Assembly (NCBI GenBank): GCA_002101225.1 | Contig: LWTN01000243.1 | Span: 25,093 to 89,092, forward strand | Source: Cycloclasticus sp. symbiont of Poecilosclerida sp. M | GTDB taxonomy: Bacteria; Pseudomonadota; Gammaproteobacteria; Methylococcales; Cycloclasticaceae | Length of the DNA stretch: 64,000 bases | Direction of reading: 5' to 3' | Part shown: positions 19,997-30,404 of the stretch, in pieces | Layout: each line of letters begins with the position of its first letter | Position numbering within the stretch: the first letter of the stretch is position 1 | Notes under the pieces: generated by a model | The model's input: only the letters and a program-made list of their open reading frames with translations | Told to the model about the DNA's origin: nothing | Databases searched by the model: none | Made by a program: the position numbers and the translations under genes

Positions 19997-20881
19997 TTAC
20001 AAGCCTCGTAACCACTCTGGAATAAGCTGTGTTTCGCCTTGAGATGCAGAGTTGAGCTGCTTTAGTAGATTCTCTTTATCTCTAGGTAAGTTTCCTTTTA
20101 GAGGTAAGGCGTTAGAGGCATGGTTGGAACGGAATATCATGGGCTTTTCTGGCGATAACAAAGAAATGAGCAGCTCTAATTCTTGTAACACAGCTAAGTC
20201 ATTTTGTGCTTCAAAAGTGCGTTTTTGTCGTTCAAATTTTTGCAAGAATTCGGCTTGAATACCTTCTTCTAGCGTGAGTTGCAGCGTCGATAGGAACGTA
20301 AGCTTTAAACTATTCACGAGTTCGGCCGTTTGCTGAATATGTTCACGCCAATAGTGTTTTCCGCCTAGCCCTAAAATAACGGTAGCGGATACCTTCATTC
20401 TTGCGTCGGTTGCTTTGGTTAAACCAACTTTCATCTTTTCGGGTGTAGCGCCTTTTGTTATGCACTTTAAAAGATTCGCGTTACCGGTTTCTATGCCGTA
20501 GTACAGCAGTGTTAATCCAGCGGCTTTTAGATCTTTGAGTTCCCCCATCGTCTTAGTGAGTAAGTTATTGGGTAAGGCGTAACTGCTCACGCGGCGCAAA
20601 TGGAGGAAGTGCTGGTGCAAGGCATTGAGTATCGTGAGCAAGCTAGCCGTGTCGCGATATAAGGCGTCACCATCGGCTAGAAAAACACGTCGCGTGTTGG
20701 GCTGAGTTTTAGCGGCGGTTTCAATTTCAGCTAAAACTATATCGAGTGGCTTTTCGTTAAACGTTTTGTCGCGATACATCGAGCAAAAGCTACAGCGGTT
20801 AAAGCTGCAACCCTCAGTCACTTGAAAAATTAAGCTGTTAGCTTCAGAAGGAGGGCGGTAAAGGGGATAGGTATATTCCAT
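19997..20881 (-). CDS. Radical SAM protein
   Basis: N-terminal TEGCSFNRCSFCSMYRDKTF (CxxxxCxxC-type cluster motif) and radical SAM barrel features. Confidence 0.88.
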   Translation of the reverse strand: MEYTYPLYRPPSEANSLIFQVTEGCSFNRCSFCSMYRDKTFNEKPLDIVLAEIETAAKTQPNTRRVFLADGDALYRDTASLLTILNALHQHFLHLRRVSSYALPNNLLTKTMGELKDLKAAGLTLLYYGIETGNANLLKCITKGATPEKMKVGLTKATDARMKVSATVILGLGGKHYWREHIQQTAELVNSLKLTFLSTLQLTLEEGIQAEFLQKFERQKRTFEAQNDLAVLQELELLISLLSPEKPMIFRSNHASNALPLKGNLPRDKENLLKQLNSASQGETQLIPEWLRGL

Positions 20882-20987
20882 AAAAAGGTGTCAAAGGCAC
20901 TTAAATGAGTAAAACTTTATTGTCGCTCCTTGATTGATGGAACGCAATCGTGGACAATCCTCATCCTGATTGAAACCAATGAACAAT

Positions 20988-21098
20988 GGTGACTTATGTC
21001 GGTCCCCTCGCAATGTGAAGTTGTGAATCCCGCCAGGCCCGAAAGGGAGCAACGGCAGCAGCGGAATTGTGTGCTGGGTGTGGCTGGCATGAGTTACC
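20988..21098 (+). ncRNA. ffs: Signal recognition particle RNA (4.5S)
   Basis: Apical signature GCCAGGCCCGAAAGGGAGCAACGGCAG; terminal stem GGTGACTTATG/CATGAGTTACC; located just upstream of dnaX. Ends approximate. Confidence 0.88.
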
Positions 21099-21170
21099 AC
21101 CCCTCCTTTTACTGTAAAAACAAACGCAATAGTTTCTTGTTAGTTAGAGCTTTGTTACCCTAATGGTCTT

Positions 21171-22859
21171 ATGAGTTATAAAGTCTTCGCAAGAAAATGG
21201 CGGCCACTTAATTTTGCCCAATTAGTTGGGCAAGAACACGTTGTGCGCTCGCTCGTTAATGCGTTGGAACATGATCGTCTGCATCATGCCTATCTATTTA
21301 GCGGGACCCGAGGCGTCGGGAAAACAACGATTGCTAGGGTGTTAGCTAAGGCGCTTAATTGTGCCGATAAAGTAGGTGCAGAGCCGTGTGGAAAATGCCA
21401 AACGTGTTTAGAGATTGACCAAGGCTACTACCCCGATTTAATCGAGGTAGACGCGGCCTCAAGAACGGGTGTTGACGATACGCGTGAATTGCTTGAAAAC
21501 GTTCAATACGCACCGAGCAGGGGTAAATACAAAGTCTATTTAATAGACGAGGTTCATATGTTTTCAAAAAGCAGCTTTAATGCGCTGCTGAAAACACTCG
21601 AAGAGCCTCCTGAACACGTTAAGTTTTTATTGGCAACGACCGATCCGCAAAAGATGCCTGTCACCGTCTTGTCACGTTGCTTGCAATTCAACCTTAAGCG
21701 CTTGTTGCCAGAGCAAATAGAAGGCCAGTTTAAGCTTATTTTAGAAAGCGAAGGCATAGATTATCAAGCTGAGGCAACTGTGCTCTTAGCTCGTGCGGCC
21801 GACGGCAGTATGCGCGATGGTTTGAGTTTATTAGATCAAGCGATTGTCTTTGGAAATGGTGTGCTCAAAGAAGAAGACGTTATTAATATGCTAGGCAGTG
21901 TTGCGCGTGAACCTATATTAGACATACTGACTGCGCTGGCCAGCATGGATGGAAAAACGGTTTTGGATAGCGTTCAGGAATTGGATCAGTTTGCGCCAGA
22001 CTATGCAGAGGTCTTACAAAGCCTATTAACTTACTTACATAAAATTTCGGTTGCGCAGGTCGTGCCGGATGCTGAAACCGATTCTTCTATAGAGCAGCTA
22101 GTTGAAAAATTAAGCAAAGAAGACGTGCAACTATTTTATCAAATTGGCTTGGTAGGCCAGAAAGATTTATCTTTGGCACCCAACCCAAAAGTCGGTTTTG
22201 AGATGGTGCTGTTGCGCATGGTGACGTTTTCACCTAGTCAAAGTGGGGAGGTTAAAGCTGTACCTTCATCTCTAGAGGCACAGCCACAAACGCAACAGGT
22301 GAATCAGTCCGCAACCACCTCTGTTACGAAGGCACCAAGAATAACAATCCCAGAAAAAAAAGCACCTGATAACCTCAGCCTAGTCACAGAAGATAAAAAA
22401 AAAGATAAGCCAGCGGCCGAAGTAGATACGAAAGCCACAAAGGTTTCAGTGCCTATTAAAGAAGAGCTGAAATCTACCGTAGAAGTTGTTTGGTCTGAAT
22501 TGCTTCCCTTGCTTGCGTTAGACCCTATGACGATGCAATTGGCTAAAAATTCCGCCTTAGTCCGCATAGATGAAAATGAATGTGAATTGTTATTAGCGAA
22601 GGGGCACGTGTCACTAAATGAAAAGTCAGAACAGCGCTTAGAAGCGGCTTTGTCGGATTATTTTGCTAGAAAATTAAAATTAGTTTTTAGGCAAGACGAA
22701 GAAGGCGTTGTAACACCGAATGCTATAGAAGATAAAAAACAACTTGCGCGACAACAAAAGGCAGAGCAAGAAGTAAGGAGCAACAAAACAGTTAACAAGA
22801 TAATTGAGATGTTTGACGCTAAAATAATTGAAGGCTCGATAAAGCCTATTGATAAATAG
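21171..22859 (+). CDS. dnaX: DNA polymerase III subunits gamma/tau
   Basis: [50 protein letters not shown], zinc-binding Cys, [22 protein letters not shown]. Confidence 0.97.
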   Translation: MSYKVFARKWRPLNFAQLVGQEHVVRSLVNALEHDRLHHAYLFSGTRGVGKTTIARVLAKALNCADKVGAEPCGKCQTCLEIDQGYYPDLIEVDAASRTGVDDTRELLENVQYAPSRGKYKVYLIDEVHMFSKSSFNALLKTLEEPPEHVKFLLATTDPQKMPVTVLSRCLQFNLKRLLPEQIEGQFKLILESEGIDYQAEATVLLARAADGSMRDGLSLLDQAIVFGNGVLKEEDVINMLGSVAREPILDILTALASMDGKTVLDSVQELDQFAPDYAEVLQSLLTYLHKISVAQVVPDAETDSSIEQLVEKLSKEDVQLFYQIGLVGQKDLSLAPNPKVGFEMVLLRMVTFSPSQSGEVKAVPSSLEAQPQTQQVNQSATTSVTKAPRITIPEKKAPDNLSLVTEDKKKDKPAAEVDTKATKVSVPIKEELKSTVEVVWSELLPLLALDPMTMQLAKNSALVRIDENECELLLAKGHVSLNEKSEQRLEAALSDYFARKLKLVFRQDEEGVVTPNAIEDKKQLARQQKAEQEVRSNKTVNKIIEMFDAKIIEGSIKPIDK

Positions 22860-22893
22860 TCGTTGGACGAATGGCAACCGTACGGAGAAAACA

Positions 22894-23220
22894 ATGAAAA
22901 ACCAATTAGGCGACCTCATGCAGCAAGCGCAAAAGATGCAAGAGAAGATGTTAGAGGCGCAGCAAAAGTTAGCAGAGATGGAAGTAACGGGTGAGTCGGG
23001 TGCGGGTCTAGTCAGTGTCTTAATGACGGGGAAGAATATGGTGCGTAAAGTTTCTATTGACCCCAGTCTCTACGAAGAAAAAGACCAAGAAATGCTGGAG
23101 GATTTAATTACGGCAGCGATCAACGATGCCGTGCAAAAAGTCGAAAGCCTTAATAAAGATAATATGTCATCGATGGCATCGGGTATTCCATTGCCACCAG
23201 GATTTAAGCTCCCGTTCTAG
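22894..23220 (+). CDS. ybaB: YbaB/EbfC family nucleoid-associated protein
   Basis: [42 protein letters not shown]; between dnaX and recR. Confidence 0.94.
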   Translation: MKNQLGDLMQQAQKMQEKMLEAQQKLAEMEVTGESGAGLVSVLMTGKNMVRKVSIDPSLYEEKDQEMLEDLITAAINDAVQKVESLNKDNMSSMASGIPLPPGFKLPF

Positions 23221-23221
23221 C

Positions 23222-23818
23222 GTGCAAGCAGAGCCGATTCTTCTTCAACTAATGCAGGCGCTGCGGTGTTTGCCGGGTGTAGGGCCAAAGTCAGCGCAAC
23301 GCATGGCCTTCCATTTGTTAGAACGCGATCGCCAAGGCGCTTTTTACTTAGCTGAGCGTTTAGCCGATGCAGTGGATAAAATCGGCCAGTGTAAGACGTG
23401 CCAGACACTAACGGCGTCAGAAGAATGCACAATCTGTAGTGACCAGCGACGGGAGCAACACCTGTTATGCGTGGTAGAAACACCCGCAGATGTGGTGGCC
23501 GTGGAGAATGCAACCGATTTTAAAGGACTTTATTTTGTGCTGAATGGGCGCCTGTCACCTTTGGATGGTTTAGGTCCAGCAGAAATCGGTTTAGATAAAT
23601 TGGCAGAACGCGTTAAACAGGGCCAAATAAAGGAAATTATTTTAGCGACTAATTCCACAGTAGAAGGGGAAGCGACGGCGCATTATATTGGTGAAATGGC
23701 CAAGAAATATAATGTCAGCGCAAGCCGTATTGCCCATGGCGTGCCCTTTGGGGGTGAGTTAGAGTATATCGATAGCGGAACGCTGTCTCACGCGTTTAGT
23801 GGTCGTAGTCAAGTTTAA
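23222..23818 (+). CDS. recR: Recombination protein RecR
   Basis: LMQALRCLPGVGPKSAQRMAFHLLERD, four-Cys zinc motif, Toprim domain. Start likely GTG 23222. Confidence 0.95.
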   Translation: MQAEPILLQLMQALRCLPGVGPKSAQRMAFHLLERDRQGAFYLAERLADAVDKIGQCKTCQTLTASEECTICSDQRREQHLLCVVETPADVVAVENATDFKGLYFVLNGRLSPLDGLGPAEIGLDKLAERVKQGQIKEIILATNSTVEGEATAHYIGEMAKKYNVSASRIAHGVPFGGELEYIDSGTLSHAFSGRSQV

Positions 23819-23830
23819 CAAGGGTTTAAC

Positions 23831-23840
23831 GGGGGGGGGG
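23831..23840. repeat. G10 homopolymer immediately upstream of the hinT start
   Basis: tttaacGGGGGGGGGGttaaATG; ATG at 23845. Confidence 0.9.
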
Positions 23841-23844
23841 TTAA

Positions 23845-24189
23845 ATGAGTGATTGTTTGTTTTGTAAAATGGTAGCCGGCGAGATAACACCCGAGGTTGT
23901 CTATGAAACTGATTTAGTTTTAGCCTTTCGGGATATTAACCCGCGCGCGCCGACTCATATCTTGCTTATTCCCAAAAAACACATTCCCACATTGGCCGAT
24001 ATGACGGACGAAGATACGCAGTTAATGGGTGAACTTATGCAGGCTGCAAAAACGGTGGCTGAAAAAGAAGATTTGGCCGACTCGGGTTATCGTACGGTGT
24101 TTAACTGTAAGCAAGATGCGGGGCAAGAGGTCTATCACATCCATATGCACTTACTCGGTGGGCGTCGCCTGCAATGGCCGCCAGGTTAA
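23845..24189 (+). CDS. hinT: Histidine triad (HIT) nucleotide-binding protein
   Basis: CLFCKMVAGEI...VYHIHMHLLGGRRLQWPPG. Confidence 0.94.
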   Translation: MSDCLFCKMVAGEITPEVVYETDLVLAFRDINPRAPTHILLIPKKHIPTLADMTDEDTQLMGELMQAAKTVAEKEDLADSGYRTVFNCKQDAGQEVYHIHMHLLGGRRLQWPPG

Positions 24190-25097
24190 TAGGATAGTTT
24201 TTCTCTTAATTTTAGGTACCTTAAGTAACGCTGTTTCGATATAGCTCCACTCTCAACCCCCTCTTTTACAGCGCAAGACGGCTCTTTTAGATGTACACAG
24301 TTGGCGTATTTACATTCCCCAGCGAGTTGTTCTATTTCTCTAAACCCGTGCGCTAAATTTTGCTCGGTTACGTGGGCTAGGCCAAAAATATTTACCCCGG
24401 GGCTGTCTATAATCTCACCACCTTCGGGCAGTTTATATAGGGTGGAAGAGGTAGTGGTGTGTTTGCCTAAGCCGGATGCGGTCGAAAGCGTTTTGGTTTG
24501 TAGTTCTAAGTCGGGCAGTAAAGCGTTAGTGATGCTGGATTTCCCGACCCCTGATTGGCCGACTAAAATGCTGGTTTCGTTTTGCAGCCGCTTTCGTAGC
24601 GCGTCAAGCCCCGTGTGCTCGGCGGCGCTGACGTCTAGTATTTCGTAACCAATGTTGTCGTAAATATGGATTAATTCATCTGTGCTTTCTCTCGAGTTAT
24701 CGTCTAACAGGTCGATCTTATTTAAGACGATGAGTGGCTTAATACCTTGAAACTCACATACGATGAGGTATTGGTCGAGGAGCAGCGCGTCTATGGCCGG
24801 CTTAACGGCGAGGATAACGACAATTTGATCTAAGTTTGCCGCAACCGGGCGTAGCTTCCCGTTTTTTGCAGGCCGAGAGAGCAAAGAGCGTCGTTCTAAT
24901 ACTTTCTCGACGCGGCCCGCACCTTCTTCAGTTCTTATCCATTCAACGTAATCGCCTACAGCGGGTTGTTCTAATTGTGTGCGTTTCTGACATCGAGCGG
25001 TGTGTCCTTCGTCGTCTTCAACAATAAGCGCTTTGCCTAAGTGGGCGACAATTCGCCCTTTTATGGGTATGGTTGTTTGATGGCTGGGCTTGCTCAA
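24186..25097 (-). CDS. rsgA: Ribosome small subunit-dependent GTPase A
   Basis: Circularly permuted GTPase: NKIDLL, GQSGVGKSSITNALL, DSPGV; C-terminal Cys/His zinc site. Confidence 0.96.
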   Translation of the reverse strand: MSKPSHQTTIPIKGRIVAHLGKALIVEDDEGHTARCQKRTQLEQPAVGDYVEWIRTEEGAGRVEKVLERRSLLSRPAKNGKLRPVAANLDQIVVILAVKPAIDALLLDQYLIVCEFQGIKPLIVLNKIDLLDDNSRESTDELIHIYDNIGYEILDVSAAEHTGLDALRKRLQNETSILVGQSGVGKSSITNALLPDLELQTKTLSTASGLGKHTTTSSTLYKLPEGGEIIDSPGVNIFGLAHVTEQNLAHGFREIEQLAGECKYANCVHLKEPSCAVKEGVESGAISKQRYLRYLKLREKLSY

Positions 25098-25101
25098 TCG
25101 G

Positions 25102-25380
25102 TTATTTAAATTTGTAGAAATCTTGGTTTAAGTAGGCGACAACGTCTTCAATATCTTCTTCGAACCACTGGGTGCTTAAGGAAAAATCGCACCGTTTTAC
25201 TCGGCTTTCTAATGCAGCTAAGTCTTGCACTTTACGCGTTTTAGAGATGTATTTGTCGGTGGTATGGCAGCTCAAACAATTTTCATTATGCAGCGTTCGC
25301 CCATTGTTAATATCAACGGCGTGGCTGTTGAAAGAGGTAAAGATAAATAGGCTAATAACAATCGCAAATAGAATTTTCAT
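25102..25380 (-). CDS. Small c-type cytochrome
   Basis: Signal peptide plus CLSCH heme motif; 92 aa. Confidence 0.85.
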   Translation of the reverse strand: MKILFAIVISLFIFTSFNSHAVDINNGRTLHNENCLSCHTTDKYISKTRKVQDLAALESRVKRCDFSLSTQWFEEDIEDVVAYLNQDFYKFK

Positions 25381-25419
25381 GTTGGCTCCTGTCGATTAGA
25401 GATTTGTAATACCAAATTT

Positions 25420-26667
25420 TTAACTGCTTTCTAGCGTTTCTAGGTGTTTAATTCTAACACCCGCGGGTGGGTGGCTATGGTGAAAACTTGAATACAACGG
25501 GTCAGGCGTTAAGGTGCTCGCGTTATCACGATACAATTTTACCAAGGCTTGAATAAGCAAAGATGGTTTGGTCATAGTGGAGGCGAACTCATCGGCCTCA
25601 AATTCAAATTTTCGCTGAAAGAAGCTACCGATAGGTTGAAAGAAAGTGGTAAAAACGGGCGTAATTAAGATGAACAATAACAGCGCGATGGCGTCAGTAA
25701 TCAAGACCATATCAAGCCCATCGAAGAACCACGTTTTTTGTTTTAACCAGCCTAGAATGGCAAAACCCGCCAAGGTGATAAAGGTGGATGCAATCATATG
25801 TTTAACAATGTGCTTACGCTTGAAGTGACCGAGTTCATGCGCGAGCACGGCCTCAATTTCATCCGCTTCAAGCGTATCGATGAGGGTATCAAAAAAGACG
25901 ATGCGTTTGTTATTCCCCATACCAGTAAAGTAAGCGTTACCGTGCCCCGAGCGGCGCGAACCGTCCATCACAAAAATGCCTTTGCTACTAAATCCACAGC
26001 GGGTCATTAATGCAGTAATCCGCCGGTTCAAATCTTCGTCTTCCAAGGGCGTGAATTCGTTAAATAATGGCGCGATAACGGTAGGCATCAACCACGTCAT
26101 GATAAAGGTGAACGCGATGGTTAATAGCCAGGCGTACAGCCACCAATAGTCACCCATTTCTCGCATCACCCAGAGCAACGCAAAGATTAAAGGCACGCCG
26201 ATGATAAGAAGTAATAGAATTTGCAAAGTTTGGTCTTTGGCAAATTGTGAATAGCAGGTTCGGTTGAACCCAAAGGCTTGCTCAATCTTGAATGTTTGGT
26301 AAATGCTGATAGGCAGCTCAACCAAGTGAGAAATAAGAAAGACCGTCATGATGAGTGCTACACCCGCCCAAGTATCACTGGTAACGTATAACTGAGTTAG
26401 AGGAATTAAAGTATTAATTACACCGCCCAGGGTTAGCATAACGAGCAATGCTGCGCCAACGATGGTGCTTAAAGAGGCTATCTTGGTTTTAGCAAAGGTA
26501 TAGTCAGCTGCTTTTTGATGTGCCTCCAAACTTATTTTGCCTTTGAAGGCCGCTGGCACTTCATCGCGATGAAAAAGAATGTGCGCCATTTGACGGCGAT
26601 TCAACCATAATTTCAGGAAGAGCGAGGCGACGAGAAAAAATAAAAATACATAGGTAAATTCGTTCAT
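25420..26667 (-). CDS. M48 family (Ste24-like) metalloprotease
   Basis: [10 protein letters not shown] zinc motif, multiple TM segments, C-terminal [18 protein letters not shown]. Confidence 0.94.
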   Translation of the reverse strand: MNEFTYVFLFFLVASLFLKLWLNRRQMAHILFHRDEVPAAFKGKISLEAHQKAADYTFAKTKIASLSTIVGAALLVMLTLGGVINTLIPLTQLYVTSDTWAGVALIMTVFLISHLVELPISIYQTFKIEQAFGFNRTCYSQFAKDQTLQILLLLIIGVPLIFALLWVMREMGDYWWLYAWLLTIAFTFIMTWLMPTVIAPLFNEFTPLEDEDLNRRITALMTRCGFSSKGIFVMDGSRRSGHGNAYFTGMGNNKRIVFFDTLIDTLEADEIEAVLAHELGHFKRKHIVKHMIASTFITLAGFAILGWLKQKTWFFDGLDMVLITDAIALLLFILITPVFTTFFQPIGSFFQRKFEFEADEFASTMTKPSLLIQALVKLYRDNASTLTPDPLYSSFHHSHPPAGVRIKHLETLESS

Positions 26668-26727
26668 GTGTTTTTTCGTGTGTTAGTGTTTGATTTTAGT
26701 GAGTTGAGTAATAAGGAGTTGTATTTA

Positions 26728-27273
26728 GTGTCTTTAGATAAACAAAATTTAATTTGGATTGACCTTGAAATGACGGGCTTAGATGCTGTCAACGATTCTA
26801 TCATTGAAATCGCGACAGTTGTAACGGACAAAGAGCTTAATATTCTTGCGCAAGGCCCTGTTATTGCGGTGAACCAAACAAAACAAAAGATGGACGGGAT
26901 GGATGCTTGGAATCAAAAGCACCACGGCCAATCGGGTTTAATAGAACGCGTTTTAAGCAGTCAGGCTGATGAACAGATGGCAGAGCAAGAAACCATTGAA
27001 TTTCTTCAGCAGTGGGTGCCAGAAGGGGCATCCCCGATGTGTGGTAACAGCATTTGCCAAGATCGACGGTTTATGGCAAAAGATATGCCGGCACTAGAAG
27101 CGTTCTTTCACTATAGAAACTTAGATGTGAGCACTTTGAAAGAACTAGCCGTTCGTTGGTCGCCAGAAACATTAGCGGGGTTTAAAAAACACGGCACACA
27201 CCAAGCGATGGATGACGTTCTGGAGTCCATCAATGAACTTAAATATTATCGCGAACACTTCATAAAGCTTTAA
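26728..27273 (+). CDS. orn: Oligoribonuclease
   Basis: [39 protein letters not shown]. Start likely GTG 26728. Confidence 0.95.
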   Translation: MSLDKQNLIWIDLEMTGLDAVNDSIIEIATVVTDKELNILAQGPVIAVNQTKQKMDGMDAWNQKHHGQSGLIERVLSSQADEQMAEQETIEFLQQWVPEGASPMCGNSICQDRRFMAKDMPALEAFFHYRNLDVSTLKELAVRWSPETLAGFKKHGTHQAMDDVLESINELKYYREHFIKL

Positions 27274-28333
27274 TGCTCATTTGATGCTCGATAGCCCATT
27301 TAACGTGCTCTAAAATAATTGGGTGTTGGTCGTTTAATCGAGCTTTTAGGGCGTCTACTACTAATTGACTGTACGGTGCATTACCCAAACAGACGGCGAT
27401 GTTGCGTATCCAGCTGGTGTGTCCAATACGCCGAATGGCCGAGCCCTCGGTCTTCTTTAAAAAGGTCATTTCATCCCATTTAAATAGCTCAATCAGAGTG
27501 GCGGTATCAAGTTGATGGCGAGGCAAAAAGTCGGGCTCTTCTGTCAATGTGGCAAAGCGGTTCCAAGGGCAAACTTGCTGGCAGTCGTCGCAGCCATAAA
27601 CATGATTACCCATCAGTGGGCGCAATTCCTCAGGAATCGAGCCCTGTAGTTCGATGGTTAAGTACGAAATACAGCGCCTAGAATCAACGGTGTACGGCGC
27701 GACGATAGCGCCCGTCGGACAGATATCGATGCAATCATTGCACTGGCCACAATGCTCGGTAGCGGCCGAGTCAGTGGGTAAGGGTAAGTCGGTATACAGC
27801 TCACCGAGAAAAAACCAAGATCCTGCTGATTTGTTGATGAGGTTGCTGTGCTTGCCGATCCAACCAATGCCAGCTTTTTCAGCGAGCGCCTTTTCCATCA
27901 CCGGCGCGCTATCGACAAAGGCCCGATAGCCGAACTCTCCAATAGAACTTTGTATTTTGTCTGCTAAGCGCTGTAGCTTTTTCCTCATTACTTTATGGTA
28001 ATCGCGCCCCAGCGCGTAGCGAGAAATATACGCACTCGTGGGGTTTTCCATAACCTCATCGGTTTGCTCCATAGGTTCAGGTAAATAATCCATGCGGCAA
28101 GAGATAACACGAACGGTCCCCGCGATAAGTTGTTCGGGTCGTGTTCTTTTTTCTCCATGGTGTTGCATATACCCCATCTCACCGTGAAACCCCGCGTCTA
28201 ACCAATGGCTCAATTGCACCTCGGCTTCGGATAAATCGGTATTAGTAATACCAACTTGCTGGAAGCCTAGTTCAAGCCCCCAGTCTTTTATATCACTTGC
28301 GAGTTGTTGTAAATCAGTGCCGTCTTTGCTCAT
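27260..28333 (-). CDS. queG: Epoxyqueuosine reductase
   Basis: [22 protein letters not shown], two 4Fe-4S motifs ([27 protein letters not shown]). Confidence 0.95.
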   Translation of the reverse strand: MSKDGTDLQQLASDIKDWGLELGFQQVGITNTDLSEAEVQLSHWLDAGFHGEMGYMQHHGEKRTRPEQLIAGTVRVISCRMDYLPEPMEQTDEVMENPTSAYISRYALGRDYHKVMRKKLQRLADKIQSSIGEFGYRAFVDSAPVMEKALAEKAGIGWIGKHSNLINKSAGSWFFLGELYTDLPLPTDSAATEHCGQCNDCIDICPTGAIVAPYTVDSRRCISYLTIELQGSIPEELRPLMGNHVYGCDDCQQVCPWNRFATLTEEPDFLPRHQLDTATLIELFKWDEMTFLKKTEGSAIRRIGHTSWIRNIAVCLGNAPYSQLVVDALKARLNDQHPIILEHVKWAIEHQMSIKAL

Positions 28334-28388
28334 GTGGGGTAGGATACCCGAAAAGATTACTTAGGGATTTTACGGTTCACTAAATTAA

Positions 28389-28811
28389 ATGCGGATAAAA
28401 AACGAACAAAGCATGCTGGCGTTTGGTGGCCGTGTCGCGCGTACTATTATAGCGAGTGCTAAAAAGGGCGTAGTTGTCTATCTTTTGGGCGACCTAGGAG
28501 CAGGGAAAACAACGCTTGTAAGAGGTTTTTTACAAAGCTTAGGTCATAAGGGTGCTGTTAAAAGCCCGACCTATAATATTGTTGAGCCCTACTGCATTGA
28601 TGGACAACAGATTTATCACTTTGATTTATACCGTTTGAACGATGCGGAAGAGCTCGAATACATAGGCATAAGAGATTATTTAAATGCCGATAGCATTTGT
28701 TTAATTGAGTGGCCTGAAAAGGGGCGAGGGGTATTACCCAGTGCTGATTTGAGTATTCAGATAGATATTAAAGGTAATGAGCGAACAATATCCACTTCTC
28801 TAAGCTTGTGA
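28389..28811 (+). CDS. tsaE: tRNA t6A biosynthesis ATPase TsaE
   Basis: GDLGAGKTTLVRGFLQSLGHKGAVKSPTYNIVEPY, HFDLYRL, IEWPEKG. Confidence 0.93.
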   Translation: MRIKNEQSMLAFGGRVARTIIASAKKGVVVYLLGDLGAGKTTLVRGFLQSLGHKGAVKSPTYNIVEPYCIDGQQIYHFDLYRLNDAEELEYIGIRDYLNADSICLIEWPEKGRGVLPSADLSIQIDIKGNERTISTSLSL

Positions 28812-28926
28812 CACGGTTATTCTCCGAGTTAAATAGTTAGATAAATTTGTTGACATACATATACTTATAGAATTATCCTCGAAAAAAATTTAGCTATGTT
28901 CTATTATAGTAATAGAAGAGGCTGAG

Positions 28927-30297
28927 ATGATGATGTCAATAAATGCTAAAAAACATATAAAAACAGGGCTGATGAGGCTGTCTGCACTCATTTTGCTTTT
29001 GAGTAGTCAGTTCGTGCTCGCTGCCCCTGCGAATATTGACTCCCTGCGGTTTTGGACAGCACCAGACCATACGCGGCTTGTATTCGGAACGTCATCCCCT
29101 GTTGAACACAAAATCTTTATGTTGGCTAACCCCGCGCGTTTAGTTATTGATATAGAAGATTCCGGTTTTAAAGCAGATATTCCCGCTTTCTCATCAAATC
29201 ATGCGCTGATTGACCGTGTAAGGCACGGCAAGCGTAATAAGGGTGGCTTGCGCGTAGTACTTGATTTAAAGCAAACGATTAAACCCAAGAGCTTTTTGTT
29301 AAAACCAAATTCGCAGTATGGCCACCGTTTGGTCGTTGACCTATTTCCCAAAAAACAAATTGTTATAGCTGAAACGCCTAAAAGCAATAGTGCTAATAAA
29401 AATACGCCGCCAAAAGTTGTGAAATCGACCAAAGCTGAGTCGACCAAGAAGAAGTGGGTGGTCGCAATTGATGCGGGGCATGGTGGAGAAGACCCGGGTG
29501 CAAAAGGGCATCGCGGGACTAAAGAAAAAGAGGTCGTTCTTTCAATCGCTAAAAAATTAGCGCAGCAAATTAACCAGCGAGACGACATGAAAGCTGTGCT
29601 TATCCGCTCTGGGGATTATTATGTTGGGCTGCGCCAGCGTATGGAAAAGGCGCGCCAAGCCCGTGCAGATCTTTTTATATCAATTCACGCGGACGCATTC
29701 AAAGACCAAAGGGCTAGAGGTTCTTCTGTCTATGTGCTATCTAACCGAGGTGCAAGTAGTGAAGCGGCGCGCTGGCTCGCAAAAGGCGAAAACGAGACCG
29801 ACTTGGTGGGTGGCGTAAGCTTGGATGATAAAAGCGATGTATTGGCGTCTGTATTACTAGATTTGTCTCAAAACGCAACGAAGGATTCAAGCGCTTCAAT
29901 TGCAGGCCATGTTCTTAGTAACTTAAAAAGTGTGGGCCACACGCATAAAAGGAAAGTCCAGCACGCTGGTTTTATCGTGCTTAAGTCGCCTGATATCCCG
30001 TCTATTTTGGTTGAAACAGCCTTTATTTCAAACAAAAATGAAGAGACTAAGCTACGCGACCCTAAGCACCAAACAAAAATTGCGAGGGCTATCCTAAAAG
30101 GAGTTAATAGTTACTTCTCCGGTCAAGCACCTTCCAGCGCAACGCTTGCACAAGTGCAAACGTATAAGATAAAAAAAGGCGATACCCTGTCAACCATAGC
30201 GCAACGTTATCAAGTTTCTATGCGGTCCATTAAAAAAGCTAACGCGATGAAAAGCAGTACTATCCGTTCAGGTCAAGTTATTCGAATACCGAGTTAG
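28927..30297 (+). CDS. amiC: N-acetylmuramoyl-L-alanine amidase (AMIN, Amidase_3, LysM)
   Basis: AMIN-type N-terminus, VVAIDAGHGGEDPGAKG, LVETAFISNKNEE, C-terminal LysM (YKIKKGDTLSTIAQRYQVS). Confidence 0.9.
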   Translation: MMMSINAKKHIKTGLMRLSALILLLSSQFVLAAPANIDSLRFWTAPDHTRLVFGTSSPVEHKIFMLANPARLVIDIEDSGFKADIPAFSSNHALIDRVRHGKRNKGGLRVVLDLKQTIKPKSFLLKPNSQYGHRLVVDLFPKKQIVIAETPKSNSANKNTPPKVVKSTKAESTKKKWVVAIDAGHGGEDPGAKGHRGTKEKEVVLSIAKKLAQQINQRDDMKAVLIRSGDYYVGLRQRMEKARQARADLFISIHADAFKDQRARGSSVYVLSNRGASSEAARWLAKGENETDLVGGVSLDDKSDVLASVLLDLSQNATKDSSASIAGHVLSNLKSVGHTHKRKVQHAGFIVLKSPDIPSILVETAFISNKNEETKLRDPKHQTKIARAILKGVNSYFSGQAPSSATLAQVQTYKIKKGDTLSTIAQRYQVSMRSIKKANAMKSSTIRSGQVIRIPS

Positions 30298-30404
30298 TTA
30301 GCGACTTAATCTAGCTTTATCCGTTACAATATTCTTTGGACTAACGGCGCTTCCATTTGAAAGGTCGTTTGAATTTCAATCGATGTTTTGCGGAATGCAC
30401 GGCT

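Noticed and set aside
20891-21100. 69-aa minus-strand ORF
   Set aside because: Overlaps the 4.5S RNA gene antisense; no recognisable protein features.
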